Shown piece after piece: positions 16,445 through 24,298 of a stretch of DNA of 36,726 nucleotides. The position numbers and the translations under genes were made by a program. The DNA lies in contig CAJCII010000089.1 of the NCBI GenBank assembly GCA_903970335.1, positions 1 through 36,726 on the forward strand. Reading direction: 5' to 3'. Every line of letters begins with the position of its first letter. Within the stretch, counting starts at the first letter, position 1. Source of the stretch: Bacteroidota bacterium (lineage in GTDB: Bacteria > Verrucomicrobiota > Verrucomicrobiia > Methylacidiphilales > UBA1321). The notes under the pieces were generated by a model, which saw nothing but the letters and a program-made list of their open reading frames with translations, was not told the origin of the DNA and searched no databases.

Positions 16445-17188
16445 TCATGCATCAGCGGCCGATCGACCGACTTTGGTCTGATGGACGCCGTTGGGCTGGG
16501 ACCTTTCGTCGGCAATCTCTCCCCCATCGGTTTCCCATCGTTGAATCGCCCGCTCCTTCATTGTCCTGACATCACCCAGTGCGGGGTGTGGCAGTAATGC
16601 CAACATCTCGTGGGAAAAAGCGTTCCAAAGCGCAATGACCGGGACCCCCGGATGGTCGGGATCGTAACCGAGAACACTGAGCGACGCCGTACCCAGCACG
16701 AAGTGAGGCCCGTCGATGACAGGCAATCCAATCCACCTTGCCGCAAGGACGCACCCAAATTGGCCGTGAGAGAAGAGCGCCACTTTCCCGTCCAGCTTTT
16801 GAAGCTGCGCGATCAGCCGGTCGGCGCGGTCGGAAACTTGTCCGGGCGATTCCCCGCCGGGGCACCCATCACGGAAGATATTCCAGTCGGGATGATCCTT
16901 ACGAATGTCCACCGTGCGCGCTCCTTCGTAATCGCCGTAATTCCATTCCGCGAGGTCCGGTTCGATTGCTACACTCCTGTCCAGTCCAGCCAGCGCGCAA
17001 GTCCTCCGTGCCCGCCGACTCGGGCTGCTGAACACCTGCGCGAAGGTGGTGCCCCTCAATCGTTTTCCGAGTTGTCGCGCTTCCTCTTCGCCATGTTCGG
17101 TCAACGCAATATCTGTGCGACCGGTATGCTGATGCGTTAGCGACCAGGTGGTTTCACCGTGCCGAACAAGGTAAAGATGCAGGGCCAT
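16445..17188 (-). CDS. Histidine phosphatase family protein (phosphoglycerate mutase-like)
   Basis: A 247-residue protein of the histidine phosphatase superfamily. The phosphorylated His is in LYLVRHGETTWSL (R9-H10-G11). Other conserved pieces are HTGRTDIALTEHGEEEARQLG, FSSPSRRARRTC, EPDLAEWNYGDYEG and the second catalytic His in VALFSHGQFGCVLAARW. Likely substrates are sugar phosphates or phosphoglycerate; the sequence does not tell which. The last 40 residues (ERAIQRWETDGGEIADERSQ...) extend beyond the usual domain and look disordered. It starts six bases after the small membrane protein gene, so the two are one transcription unit. Confidence 0.88.
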   Translation of the reverse strand: MALHLYLVRHGETTWSLTHQHTGRTDIALTEHGEEEARQLGKRLRGTTFAQVFSSPSRRARRTCALAGLDRSVAIEPDLAEWNYGDYEGARTVDIRKDHPDWNIFRDGCPGGESPGQVSDRADRLIAQLQKLDGKVALFSHGQFGCVLAARWIGLPVIDGPHFVLGTASLSVLGYDPDHPGVPVIALWNAFSHEMLALLPHPALGDVRTMKERAIQRWETDGGEIADERSQPNGVHQTKVGRSAADA

Positions 17189-17194
17189 ACGGAA

Positions 17195-17419
17195 TTATTT
17201 CTCGCCGGACCCTGCCGAGGGCGACTGGGGCTCTTGGACCCTGGGGCGCCACGACAAGTCCTCGGTGGCCAGATAAATGAACATCGATCCGAAGATCAAA
17301 ATCAGCCCAAGCCAGAAACGCCAATTGTGATGCGCGAATTTCCAGTACGCACGATGCCCTTGCTTGGCCGCATCCCGATCATGATCGGGCTTGTGGTGAC
17401 TGTGATTTATTTCGTTCAT
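17195..17419 (-). CDS. Small single-pass membrane protein
   Basis: A 74-residue protein: a His/Asp-rich N-terminus (MNEINHSHHKPDHDRDAAKQ), one membrane segment (about 35-51, FWLGLILIFGSMFIYLA), and a short Pro/Ser-rich tail. The His-rich N-terminus could bind metal. It precedes the histidine phosphatase gene by six bases on the same strand. I recognise no specific family. Confidence 0.65.
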   Translation of the reverse strand: MNEINHSHHKPDHDRDAAKQGHRAYWKFAHHNWRFWLGLILIFGSMFIYLATEDLSWRPRVQEPQSPSAGSGEK

Positions 17420-17518
17420 GGCTTATGTGGCGGTGAGAACTGATTCCCGGAAGCGATAAGAAAATGGTCTTCTGGGCGCGTTCAGCTTTCACCTTAAGCA
17501 CAACACGGGACTCGATCC

Positions 17519-17536
17519 ATGGGGTGTAGACCCCAT
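17519..17536. promoter_or_regulatory. Palindrome upstream of the small membrane protein/phosphatase genes
   Basis: ATGGGGTGTAGACCCCAT, 7-bp perfect arms around GTAG, 100 bases upstream of the gene at 17419 and 127 bases upstream of the divergent PL4 gene. It is a slightly variant member of the palindrome set of this cluster and the last copy to the right. Confidence 0.45.
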
Positions 17537-17662
17537 GATCGAATGACTTGGCCGCCTTTCCGGTAGAACCTTGCGATATTGCGCAATTCCCGCCCACATC
17601 GCACCGTCAACTGATATTGTCATTTTCTTATTCCAAGCCACACTTCCTCCAAGCGTCGTCCC

Positions 17663-19840
17663 ATGAACCTCTCCCCTCCCGCCGATCCACGCCGACTTCT
17701 CGCCCTAGCCCTCCTTTCCCTCGCCCTGGCCCTGCCTGTCTTACGTGCCGCCGATTCCCCACCGGTCGTCGATCACCCCACCGTCGGCACCCCCGTCACC
17801 CTCACCGATAACGGCCAGACCTGGACGCTCGCTAACGGCATCGTCAAGGCCGTCATCGACAAGCATGACGCCTCCATGCACTCCCTCTTCTTCAAGGGCA
17901 TCGACACCATGGGCCACGACCAGGGCAAGACCGGCTATTGGGAACAAGACCCCTCCGCTGCCGAGGCGGCGGGCGGCTTGACCGACTCCGTCACCATCGA
18001 TCCCTCGGGCAATGGCGGCGACCGCGCCGAAGTCTCCGTCAAGGCCGTCACCAACGGCCAGACCGAGCTTTCCCCCGGGGCGCCCGGCGGCGGCACCTAT
18101 TGCGATATGGAAGTCCGCTATGCCCTCGGTCGCGGCGAGAGCGGCATCTATGTCTACGCCATTTTCTCCCACCCCGCCTCCTACCGCGCGGGTGGCGTCG
18201 GTTCGGAAAGCCGCTACCTCGTCCGCATCAACCAGACCTTCAACTGGATTTCCGTCGATGCCGACCGCAACATGCTCGAGTGCGCCCCCACGGACTGGGG
18301 CACCGGCGTCGTCGTCCACGCCAAGGAACAGCGCATCATGAGCACCGGCCCCTATAAAAATTCCGTCGAGCACAAGTACAACTACTCCGGCGTCCAATAC
18401 CGCACCCCCGCCTTCGGCTGGTCCAGCACCAAGGACCACCTCGGCATCTGGTTCATCAACCCCACCATCGAATACATGAGCGGTGGCCCCTTCAAGCAGG
18501 ACCTCGATTGCCACTACGGCGACAACGACAACCCCGACCCCATCATCCTCAATTACTGGGAAGGTGGCCACTACGATACCGGCGCCCGCTGCAACGTCGC
18601 CGCCGGGGAGGAGTGGACCCGCGTCGTCGGCCCGATTTTCGTTTATGTCAACTCGTTGTCCAACGCCGAGGAACCGTCCCAGTCGGACTTGGATACCTTC
18701 GCCGCGACGGCTGGCAATCCGACCGTTCCACCCGCCTGGACCGACAACGCGAACGCCCTCTTCCAGGACGCACTCGCCCAGGCCAAAAAGGAAAACGCCG
18801 CCTGGCCCTACGATTGGGTCAACGGCGTCGATTACCCCCACAAGGACCAGCGCGGAAACGTGACCGGCCAAATGGTCCTCGACGACCCGCTCGCCCCCAC
18901 CCCTTCGACCAAGCTCTCCAACCTCATCGTCGGCCTCGCCCATGCGGATGAGGGCAATGTCCCGTGGATTCATAACGCCAAGTATTACCAGTTCTGGAAC
19001 GACGGCACCGACGACGGCAAGTTCACGATTACCAACGTCCGCCCCGGCCGTTACACCCTCCACGCCTATGCCGACGGCGTGCTCGGCGAGTACACCCAGG
19101 CCGATATCGACGTCGAACCCGGCAAATCGCTCGACCTCGGCAATCTCGACTGGAAACCCGTCCGCTACGGTCGGCAACTCTGGGACATCGGTTACCCCGA
19201 CCACACCGGCGACAAATTCTTCAAGGGCGACGGCCCCAACTACTGGCTCTGGGGCTGGAACCTCCGCTACGCCCTCCTCTTCCCGAACGACATCACCTAC
19301 ACCATCGGCCAAAGCGATTACCACAAGGACTGGTTCTTCGAGGAAGTCCCCCACGCCACCGACTTGTCCTTCGTCAACCCCGACGCCAAGGACCCCGCCA
19401 ACCAGCGCTTCGGCTGGGTCAAGGCCGAATCGCTCACGCAATATCCGCAGACCAACACGCACGGCCCCTGGGCCATCTACGGCAAGGGCAAGGAGACTGT
19501 CTGGACCGTCAAATTCAACCTCGACAAGCCGGTCCAGGGCACGGCCTTTTTCCGCGTCGCAATCGCTGGCGTCAACGGCATCAACCAACTCGCCGTCGGC
19601 GTCAACGGCCAGAGCGTCGGCGCCATCGGCGACGGCAAGGACCCCGACAACGCCCCCCTCATCAACACCAACACCATCCGCTACAACTCCGACAAGGGCC
19701 TCTGGCAGCAACGCACCGTAAAGTTCGACGCCTCCATCCTCAAGGCGGGCGAAAACGACCTCACCCTCACCGTCCCCGCCGGCGACCTCCAAAGCGGCGT
19801 CGTCTGGGACTACCTCCGCCTCGAACTCAAAGACAATTGA
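17663..19840 (+). CDS. Secreted rhamnogalacturonan lyase, PL4-type
   Basis: A 725-residue exported protein with a signal peptide (about 1-29; hydrophobic core LLALALLSLALALPVLRA). The N-terminal catalytic beta-sandwich (about 35-370) has the PL4-like start TLTDNGQTWTLANGIVKAVIDKHDASMHSLFFKG. A fibronectin-III-like module follows (about 450-495, GKFTITNVRPGRYTLHAYADGVLGEY), then a carbohydrate-binding jelly roll (about 500-725, QLWDIGYPDHTGDKF, WTVKFNLDKP, VVWDYLRLEL). This three-module order is that of rhamnogalacturonan endolyases cleaving the pectin backbone by beta-elimination. It stands alone with repeats on its 3' side. Strong third-position C makes a long false reading frame on the other strand. 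Confidence 0.88.
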   Translation: MNLSPPADPRRLLALALLSLALALPVLRAADSPPVVDHPTVGTPVTLTDNGQTWTLANGIVKAVIDKHDASMHSLFFKGIDTMGHDQGKTGYWEQDPSAAEAAGGLTDSVTIDPSGNGGDRAEVSVKAVTNGQTELSPGAPGGGTYCDMEVRYALGRGESGIYVYAIFSHPASYRAGGVGSESRYLVRINQTFNWISVDADRNMLECAPTDWGTGVVVHAKEQRIMSTGPYKNSVEHKYNYSGVQYRTPAFGWSSTKDHLGIWFINPTIEYMSGGPFKQDLDCHYGDNDNPDPIILNYWEGGHYDTGARCNVAAGEEWTRVVGPIFVYVNSLSNAEEPSQSDLDTFAATAGNPTVPPAWTDNANALFQDALAQAKKENAAWPYDWVNGVDYPHKDQRGNVTGQMVLDDPLAPTPSTKLSNLIVGLAHADEGNVPWIHNAKYYQFWNDGTDDGKFTITNVRPGRYTLHAYADGVLGEYTQADIDVEPGKSLDLGNLDWKPVRYGRQLWDIGYPDHTGDKFFKGDGPNYWLWGWNLRYALLFPNDITYTIGQSDYHKDWFFEEVPHATDLSFVNPDAKDPANQRFGWVKAESLTQYPQTNTHGPWAIYGKGKETVWTVKFNLDKPVQGTAFFRVAIAGVNGINQLAVGVNGQSVGAIGDGKDPDNAPLINTNTIRYNSDKGLWQQRTVKFDASILKAGENDLTLTVPAGDLQSGVVWDYLRLELKDN

Positions 19841-20465
19841 CCGCCGACGGTGTCTCCCTCCGTTGGTAGCCGTCGATCTCCGAGCGACGTAATCTCTTAA
19901 TGTAGCGGCGGTCTGTGACCGTCGCATTAATCTGCCTTCCTCGGTTGGCAGTCGTCGATTTCCGAACGACAAAATCCTTTTTTCCGCTCGTTACCAAGTT
20001 GTACTTGGAAACGTCCCTTGTCCCCGAAGCTTTGCTTCTCGCTCCCAAACGTACTGCCCTCCGCAGGAGTTTGGGAACACCCGTGTCTGCGCAATTCCAT
20101 TGCCCGTGCTGCGCAGATGCCTGGAGGGCGAGGCGCCTACCGAACCGTGCTCCCTCCATCGGTAGCCGTCGGCCTACCTACACACTCTAGAACGCTGCGA
20201 CTATCCGCCGGAAGCGCCTCTCAATCAAGCTGAACTCGCGAATATCTGGTTTAACTCTCGATTGCTCAGTGGATCGCATTTTTGGTCGCACTGGTCGCAA
20301 ACTTGGTCGCATGTTCACGAGGGCAATTCACTGCAAATTGATTTAAATGACAAGGATCCCAGGGGGTGAGCATCAAGAGTTCGAGAGCGAGAAATCCGAA
20401 TAAAGTCTCGCCGCCGTCCCCACGGGCCGAGTTAAATAGAACGTCGCCCAACTCGGCACAAAATT
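19841..20465. repeat. Repeat-rich gap with a row of hairpins
   Basis: No gene seen. Three related segments (ggtagccgtcg or close) occur at about 19864, 19942 and 20161. A palindrome at 19901-19929 contains gcggcggtctgtgaccgtcgc. A further row follows: ccaagttgtacttgg (about 19994-20008), gaagctttgcttc (about 20026-20038), tcccaaac/gtttggga (20043-20076) and tctgcgca/tgcgcaga (about 20086-20117). Near 20277 the heptamer ggtcgca occurs three times. These look like dispersed non-coding repeats rather than one regulatory site. Confidence 0.55.
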
Positions 20466-20472
20466 TGAGAAC

Positions 20473-20919
20473 ATGAAGGACACATTTCTTTTAGGCACCA
20501 TTTTTCTTCTGCTGACCGCAACAAGCGCGCCTCTTTTTGCAGCTGATAAGCAAGAGGACGTAAGGATGGCTTTGCAGGTCGTGCAGAAGATTTACGCATA
20601 CGGCTCTAGTCATAAGTGGGCTCAAAGCTCTATGTCGGACACAGCCATCACTCCCCTCGTCGATGTCCTCTCAAGGCCTCGCGAACTAGAAAAGTGCGCA
20701 ATTCTTTGCATGAACATTGCGTTTCCAGGTGATGCTGACGAAGTCGGTTTCGATAATTACTTTTATTCCGGTTATCACGCCTGCGTAAATAAGTTAAGTA
20801 ACGTAAAAGGTACAGAAGCCACTGCTGCTTTGAAAGAAATCGAATGGTCAATTCATGCAGACGGTGGAGAACGAGAATTCTTAGATGATGCAATAGCGTA
20901 CCAAACAAAGCTCAGATAG
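20473..20919 (+). CDS. Small exported protein of unknown function
   Basis: A 148-residue protein with a signal peptide (MKDTFLLGTIFLLLTATSAPLFAADK; cleavage near residue 24). The mature part is mostly helical and contains ITPLVDVLSRPRELEKCAILCMNIAFPGDADEVGFDNYFYSGYHACVNKL with three cysteines that could form a disulfide. Codon use is clearly more AT-rich than the PL4 gene to its left. It stands alone between a repeat-rich gap and an integrase relic, so recent acquisition is plausible. I recognise no family. Confidence 0.65.
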   Translation: MKDTFLLGTIFLLLTATSAPLFAADKQEDVRMALQVVQKIYAYGSSHKWAQSSMSDTAITPLVDVLSRPRELEKCAILCMNIAFPGDADEVGFDNYFYSGYHACVNKLSNVKGTEATAALKEIEWSIHADGGEREFLDDAIAYQTKLR

Positions 20920-21286
20920 CTATGAAAGTCGAAACGGAGAGAGCCTATCATAGCATTGGGAAACATGTTTAGGATCAGTGTAATAAAAGCAGGACACGCC
21001 ACCTCCAAGGTTTTGGATGCACGTTGCGCACGGTAGGTGCGTCACGCGTCATCAGCGTCTTCTTCATACAATGCATACCGCGCATGACCGTCGCCACCTG
21101 CCGCTTTCCGTCAACGCTGTCGCCGCGCGTCACCGCTGTCGGCACCTGTCGACGCTATCGTCTTCCGTCATCACGACTACGCGGTAATCGGCCATGACGG
21201 CAGCGCCTCGCTTCCAAACCGCCCCCGGCGGGGGCCTCTATGGGGCGTTTTGGCTTCGAAGCGCTGGGTATTCTGCGGCGTGGTTT
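20920..21286. other. Gene-free stretch
   Basis: No convincing gene. It contains irregular recurrences of cgtca and gctgtcg (about 21045-21170) and a stem-loop at about 21216-21236 (gcccccggcgggggc). It may be decayed mobile DNA next to the integrase relic. Confidence 0.4.
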
Positions 21287-21433
21287 CTAGACTGCGTTTG
21301 TGAACTGCACCACGTTTTCGCGCTTTTGCGCTTCGTAGAATTCCAGCGGCAACGTCGCGACCGTGGCACCGCCCGCATAGGCCGCGTGGATCGCATGCGA
21401 CTCATGCCCAAGATGGTTCATGGCCTCGCGCCT
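21287..21433 (-). pseudogene. C-terminal relic of a tyrosine recombinase/integrase
   Basis: On the minus strand the last 45 codons before a TAG at 21287-21289 read MNHLGHESHAIHAAYAGGAT then VATLPLEFYEAQKRENVVQF. This resembles the C-terminus of tyrosine recombinases, where the H-L-G-H motif is followed by the catalytic Tyr (here the Y of AAYAGG). Upstream on the same strand the reading frame is not integrase-like, so only the tail is left. It marks an old integration near the repeat-rich gap. Confidence 0.5.
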
Positions 21434-21725
21434 CGACTTTCTGCCGCAAGAGTCTCGTTTCGTGGAGCAGTTGCTTGAGTTCGGTTTCCTCGATTTTTTT
21501 CAGCGGCTCCAGAAACACGGTTGCGAGATCGTCGCGGTCTCGAGATTCAACTCCGCGATCGCCGCAAACACCGTGATCAGGATAACGGAAACCACTCCCG
21601 TCCGCGCCCGGTGTCGATAGAAATCCCGGTCGTCTCCGGCGAAAGCCGCACCAGGGTCTGGATCGCAAAAACAATCAGGACGTAAACCGTGATTCTGGAT
21701 GACCCTCGCCGTAAAATCGGCCCGG
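21434..21725 (-). pseudogene. Possible frame-broken small membrane protein
   Basis: Three minus-strand frames carry protein-like pieces in order: ITVYVLIVFAIQTLVRLSPE (about 21690-21630), TGVVSVILITVFAAIAELNLE (about 21605-21543), and LEPLKKIEETELKQLLHETR leading into LRQKVEARG (about 21510-21425). Joined by two frameshifts they would make a two-helix membrane protein with a C-terminal coiled coil. No single frame covers them. This may be a decayed gene, or chance. Confidence 0.3.
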
Positions 21726-21784
21726 AATCGCTGTTGACGAAAGCCGGAGTTTCCCGTTTGCTTTCGGGTCAACCCCGGAGGCCC

Positions 21785-22441
21785 ATGTCCTATTCGGAAA
21801 TACCGCCCACCGACGACCTCAACGGAACCCGCGCCGTTTCTCCTCTGGAGGATAACCGCACCTTGCAGGAGATTCTCGAGGCCAATCGCGCCTATGCCGA
21901 AAGCTTTGGCGACAAGGCCCGGTTGACCGGCGCGCCCCGCCGACGGATGGCCATCCTCACCTGCATGGATGCGCGGATGGACCCGGCCCGCTTTAGCGGC
22001 CTGAGCGAAGGCGACGCCCACGTCATCCGCAACGCGGGCGGACGCGCCAGCGACGACGCGATCCGGTCGCTGGTGGTCTCCTGCAAGCTCATGGGCACGA
22101 CCGATTGGTTCGTCATCCACCACAGCGGCTGCGGCATGCAGTCCTACACCGACGAGGACATCCGCCACCTGCTCGGTCTCGACGACGACCACGACCATGC
22201 CGAGGGGACCAAGTGGCACCACGTCAAGAAGAGCTCCCACACCGCGTCCGACATCCACTGGCTGACCTTCACCGATCTGGCCCAGAGCATCGTCGAGGAT
22301 GTGGAGCGCATCCGGCAGCACCCGCTGGTGCCCCCGACCGTGGCCATCTACGGCTACATCTACCACATCCACCACGGGACGCTGGAACCGGTGGCCGAGG
22401 CGAACCGGATCGGCGCTCCCCGGACGCCGTCGCCAGCCTAA
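21785..22441 (+). CDS. Beta-class carbonic anhydrase
   Basis: A 218-residue cytoplasmic zinc enzyme interconverting CO2 and bicarbonate. The zinc site is C60 in ILTCMDARMDP (C-x-D-x-R), H113 and C116 in IHHSGCGMQ. DAHVIRNAGGRASDDAIRSLVVS is the typical core between them. The sequence resembles the compact Rv1284-type beta enzymes, with an inserted His/Asp-rich loop (LGLDDDHDHAEGTKWHHVKK). The start at 21785 is preceded by CGGAGG; an in-frame ATG at 21689 would add 32 unrelated residues. It ends at a strong hairpin at 22445-22480. Confidence 0.92.
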   Translation: MSYSEIPPTDDLNGTRAVSPLEDNRTLQEILEANRAYAESFGDKARLTGAPRRRMAILTCMDARMDPARFSGLSEGDAHVIRNAGGRASDDAIRSLVVSCKLMGTTDWFVIHHSGCGMQSYTDEDIRHLLGLDDDHDHAEGTKWHHVKKSSHTASDIHWLTFTDLAQSIVEDVERIRQHPLVPPTVAIYGYIYHIHHGTLEPVAEANRIGAPRTPSPA

Positions 22442-22444
22442 AAT

Positions 22445-22487
22445 GGCCAGTCTGGCCTATAAAAATAGGTCAGACTGGGCATTTTGG
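22445..22487 (+). terminator. Hairpin terminator between convergent genes
   Basis: A 16-bp stem (22445-22460 with 22465-22480, arms including cagtctggcctat and ataggtcagactg) closes on a short A-rich loop and is followed by ATTTTGG. It sits right after the carbonic anhydrase stop and 30 bases before the convergent gene end at 22510, so it may serve both. Confidence 0.7.
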
Positions 22488-22509
22488 GCAGAAAGGGCAG
22501 ATGAGCGAT

Positions 22510-22911
22510 TCAGGCGGCGCGCTTCGAGGAGGGGGCGGAGCGGGGAGGGGACTTGGCGGGCTTAGCCGGTTGGGCCTTGGGATGGGGGGAGGCGTGGCTT
22601 TTGACGAAGCCGGTTTCCTGGAGGACGTGCTCGATGCCTTCGCGGAGGAGCGCCCGCTTTTTGTCGGAGAAGAGCATTTTCGCCCAGAAGGGGCCGGACC
22701 CGAAGACGGTGACGCGATGGGGCGCGAACCAGATTTCCCACTTCACGGGAAAGGTGGTGAGGTGGAGGAGGTGGTCGTTCTCTTCGTCCCAGTGGAACGA
22801 AGTAGCCCATTTCGACTTGGGCGCATTTTTGGTGAGAAAGCGGTCGAGGGCCTTGCGCCGGGCCGGGGTGAGCGGGTGCTCGAGATTGAATTCGTAGATT
22901 TTTTCTTTCAT
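22510..22911 (-). CDS. Conserved-looking small protein with basic tail
   Basis: A 133-residue protein. Residues 1-95 form a compact alpha/beta region: FNLEHPLTPARRKALDRFLTK, then FHWDEENDHLLHLTTFPVKWEIWFAPHRVTVFGSGPFWAKMLF, then a C-terminal helix. The helix/beta-meander order and the HPLT start are loosely like polyhydroxyalkanoate granule-region proteins (PHA_gran_rgn), but this is a weak guess. The last 30 residues are rich in Pro, Lys, Ala and Ser (SHASPHPKAQPAKPAKSPPR) and look disordered. It is the first of three neighbours with such tails. No signal peptide. Confidence 0.65.
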   Translation of the reverse strand: MKEKIYEFNLEHPLTPARRKALDRFLTKNAPKSKWATSFHWDEENDHLLHLTTFPVKWEIWFAPHRVTVFGSGPFWAKMLFSDKKRALLREGIEHVLQETGFVKSHASPHPKAQPAKPAKSPPRSAPSSKRAA

Positions 22912-22969
22912 CGACGGTAGGTCAACCCGCGTGACGGGGAGGGCCGGAAGTGCGGGGAACGATCAGGCA

Positions 22970-23365
22970 CTAGTGGCCAAAGGTGCCGGTGGCGAGAGGC
23001 GTTTCCACCTCATGGACGACAGCCGGCTTGCGGCGTGAGGCCTTGCGTTTGGGCGCGGGGCGGACGCTGGTGAAAGGGGTAGGGCTGCCATTGCGGCGGG
23101 AGGCGGTTGGCGTGCCGGAGGCGACCTTCGCCTTGGCGCGGCGGGCGCGGGGACGAGGGACTTCGGCGGCTTCCGCAGCCATGGCTTCGGCGGAGAATTC
23201 TTCCATGCCGGTGGCGGAAAGGAAGTCGCCCAGGTCGGCCATTTGGAGGCCGAGCTTTTCCAGGAGCGGCCCGATTTTCTTGCGCAGTTTGGGCCAGTTG
23301 GCGCCAACGGCAACGCCAGCCCCAAAAGCGATTAATCCGGTAAGAACAACGTCGCGTCTCGGCAT
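22970..23365 (-). CDS. Small membrane-anchored protein with basic tail
   Basis: A 131-residue protein starting MPRRDVVLTGLIAFGAGVAVGANWPKLRKKI: one membrane-spanning segment with a glycine pattern typical of small anchored proteins, followed by a helix (GPLLEKLGLQMADLGDFLSATG). From about residue 65 it is a Lys/Arg/Ala/Pro-rich disordered tail (RPRARRAKAKVASG, APKRKASRRKPAVV). I prefer Met 23365, which begins right at the membrane segment; a Met at 23434 would add 23 unconvincing residues. It is transcribed divergently from the ExoD-family gene. Confidence 0.6.
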   Translation of the reverse strand: MPRRDVVLTGLIAFGAGVAVGANWPKLRKKIGPLLEKLGLQMADLGDFLSATGMEEFSAEAMAAEAAEVPRPRARRAKAKVASGTPTASRRNGSPTPFTSVRPAPKRKASRRKPAVVHEVETPLATGTFGH

Positions 23366-23493
23366 ACGGGTAGAATTGGGCGTTCCTCCGGGGCATGGCA
23401 ATACTAATCGCGAGGAAATCGGCAACTTTTCCACGACAAAGCATCGACCGGACTTGACAGAAGCGTGGCTGAATCCAGCTTCGTTAGTAACCT

Positions 23494-24219
23494 ATGACCG
23501 CGACCGCACTGCCGGATAATATTCTCCTTTTGCCCAAGGTAGCCACGCGCACGCGCAAAAAGGCCCCGGTCAAGAAAGTCGCGGCGGCGCGGGCCAAGGC
23601 CAAGCCAGCGGCCAAGACCGAGACGCGCCCGGTGCGGACGTCGAAGATCCTGCGCGAGCTGCTGGAGAAGAACCCGGACAAGAGCTTTACGGTGCAGAAG
23701 ATCGTCGATTCCCTCGGGGGGTCATCGTCGTTCGGGACGTCGCTGCTGGCGTTTTCGATTCCCGAGGTGCTGCCGATTCCGATTCCGGGTCTTTTTACCA
23801 TTGTGGTGACTCCGACGGGCATCATTTCGGCGCAAATGATCGCGGGGAACAAGCAGCTCAAGCTGCCGAAGTTCCTGCTGAAGCGGTCGATTCCGCGCAA
23901 GGTACTGGCGACGGCGATCCATTCGATTCTGCCGTTTTTGGAGAAGACGGAGAAATATGTGAAACCGCGCTGGCGTTGGGCGGTGCATCCGGCTGCGCAA
24001 CGCTTCATCGGCACTTTCGTTTTTCTGCTGGCGCTGGCCATCGCTTTGCCGGTGCCCGGCACGAACATGCCGCTGGCGATCGCGATTTTTATCATTGCGC
24101 TGGGGCTGATCGAGAAGGACGGGATGTTGATTACGCTGGGGATTTTAATCGGGCTGGCCTCGCTGGCGCTGATGGGCGGGATTATCTGGGGCGGGTTGGC
24201 GTTGTTGGGGGTGGTTTAG
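23494..24219 (+). CDS. ExoD-family membrane protein with H1-like basic N-terminus
   Basis: A 241-residue protein. Residues about 48-240 match the ExoD family (exopolysaccharide synthesis protein ExoD of rhizobia): SFTVQKIVDSLGGSSSFGTSLLAFSIPEVLPIPIPGLFTIVVTPTGIISAQMIAG, then several membrane helices (FIGTFVFLLALAIALPVPGTNMPLAIAIFIIALGLIEKDGMLITLGILIGL). The first 47 residues are unusual for the family: RTRKKAPVKKVAAARAKAKP and similar Lys/Ala/Pro-rich sequence, like histone H1-type tails. ExoD's biochemical role is poorly known. The ATG at 23494 lies about 130 bases from the divergent start at 23365. Confidence 0.85.
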   Translation: MTATALPDNILLLPKVATRTRKKAPVKKVAAARAKAKPAAKTETRPVRTSKILRELLEKNPDKSFTVQKIVDSLGGSSSFGTSLLAFSIPEVLPIPIPGLFTIVVTPTGIISAQMIAGNKQLKLPKFLLKRSIPRKVLATAIHSILPFLEKTEKYVKPRWRWAVHPAAQRFIGTFVFLLALAIALPVPGTNMPLAIAIFIIALGLIEKDGMLITLGILIGLASLALMGGIIWGGLALLGVV

Positions 24220-24298
24220 GGTGTCAGCGAGAAGGCGGTGTCGGACTGATGGGTATGGAAACTGTGCCGATCCAAGCTCAAACGTCAATTAAATCCAT

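Noticed and set aside
17741-19972. 743-codon minus-strand open frame
   Set aside because: Antisense shadow of the PL4 lyase, whose signal peptide and domains fit the plus strand; the shadow is Val/Asp/Gly-rich low complexity.
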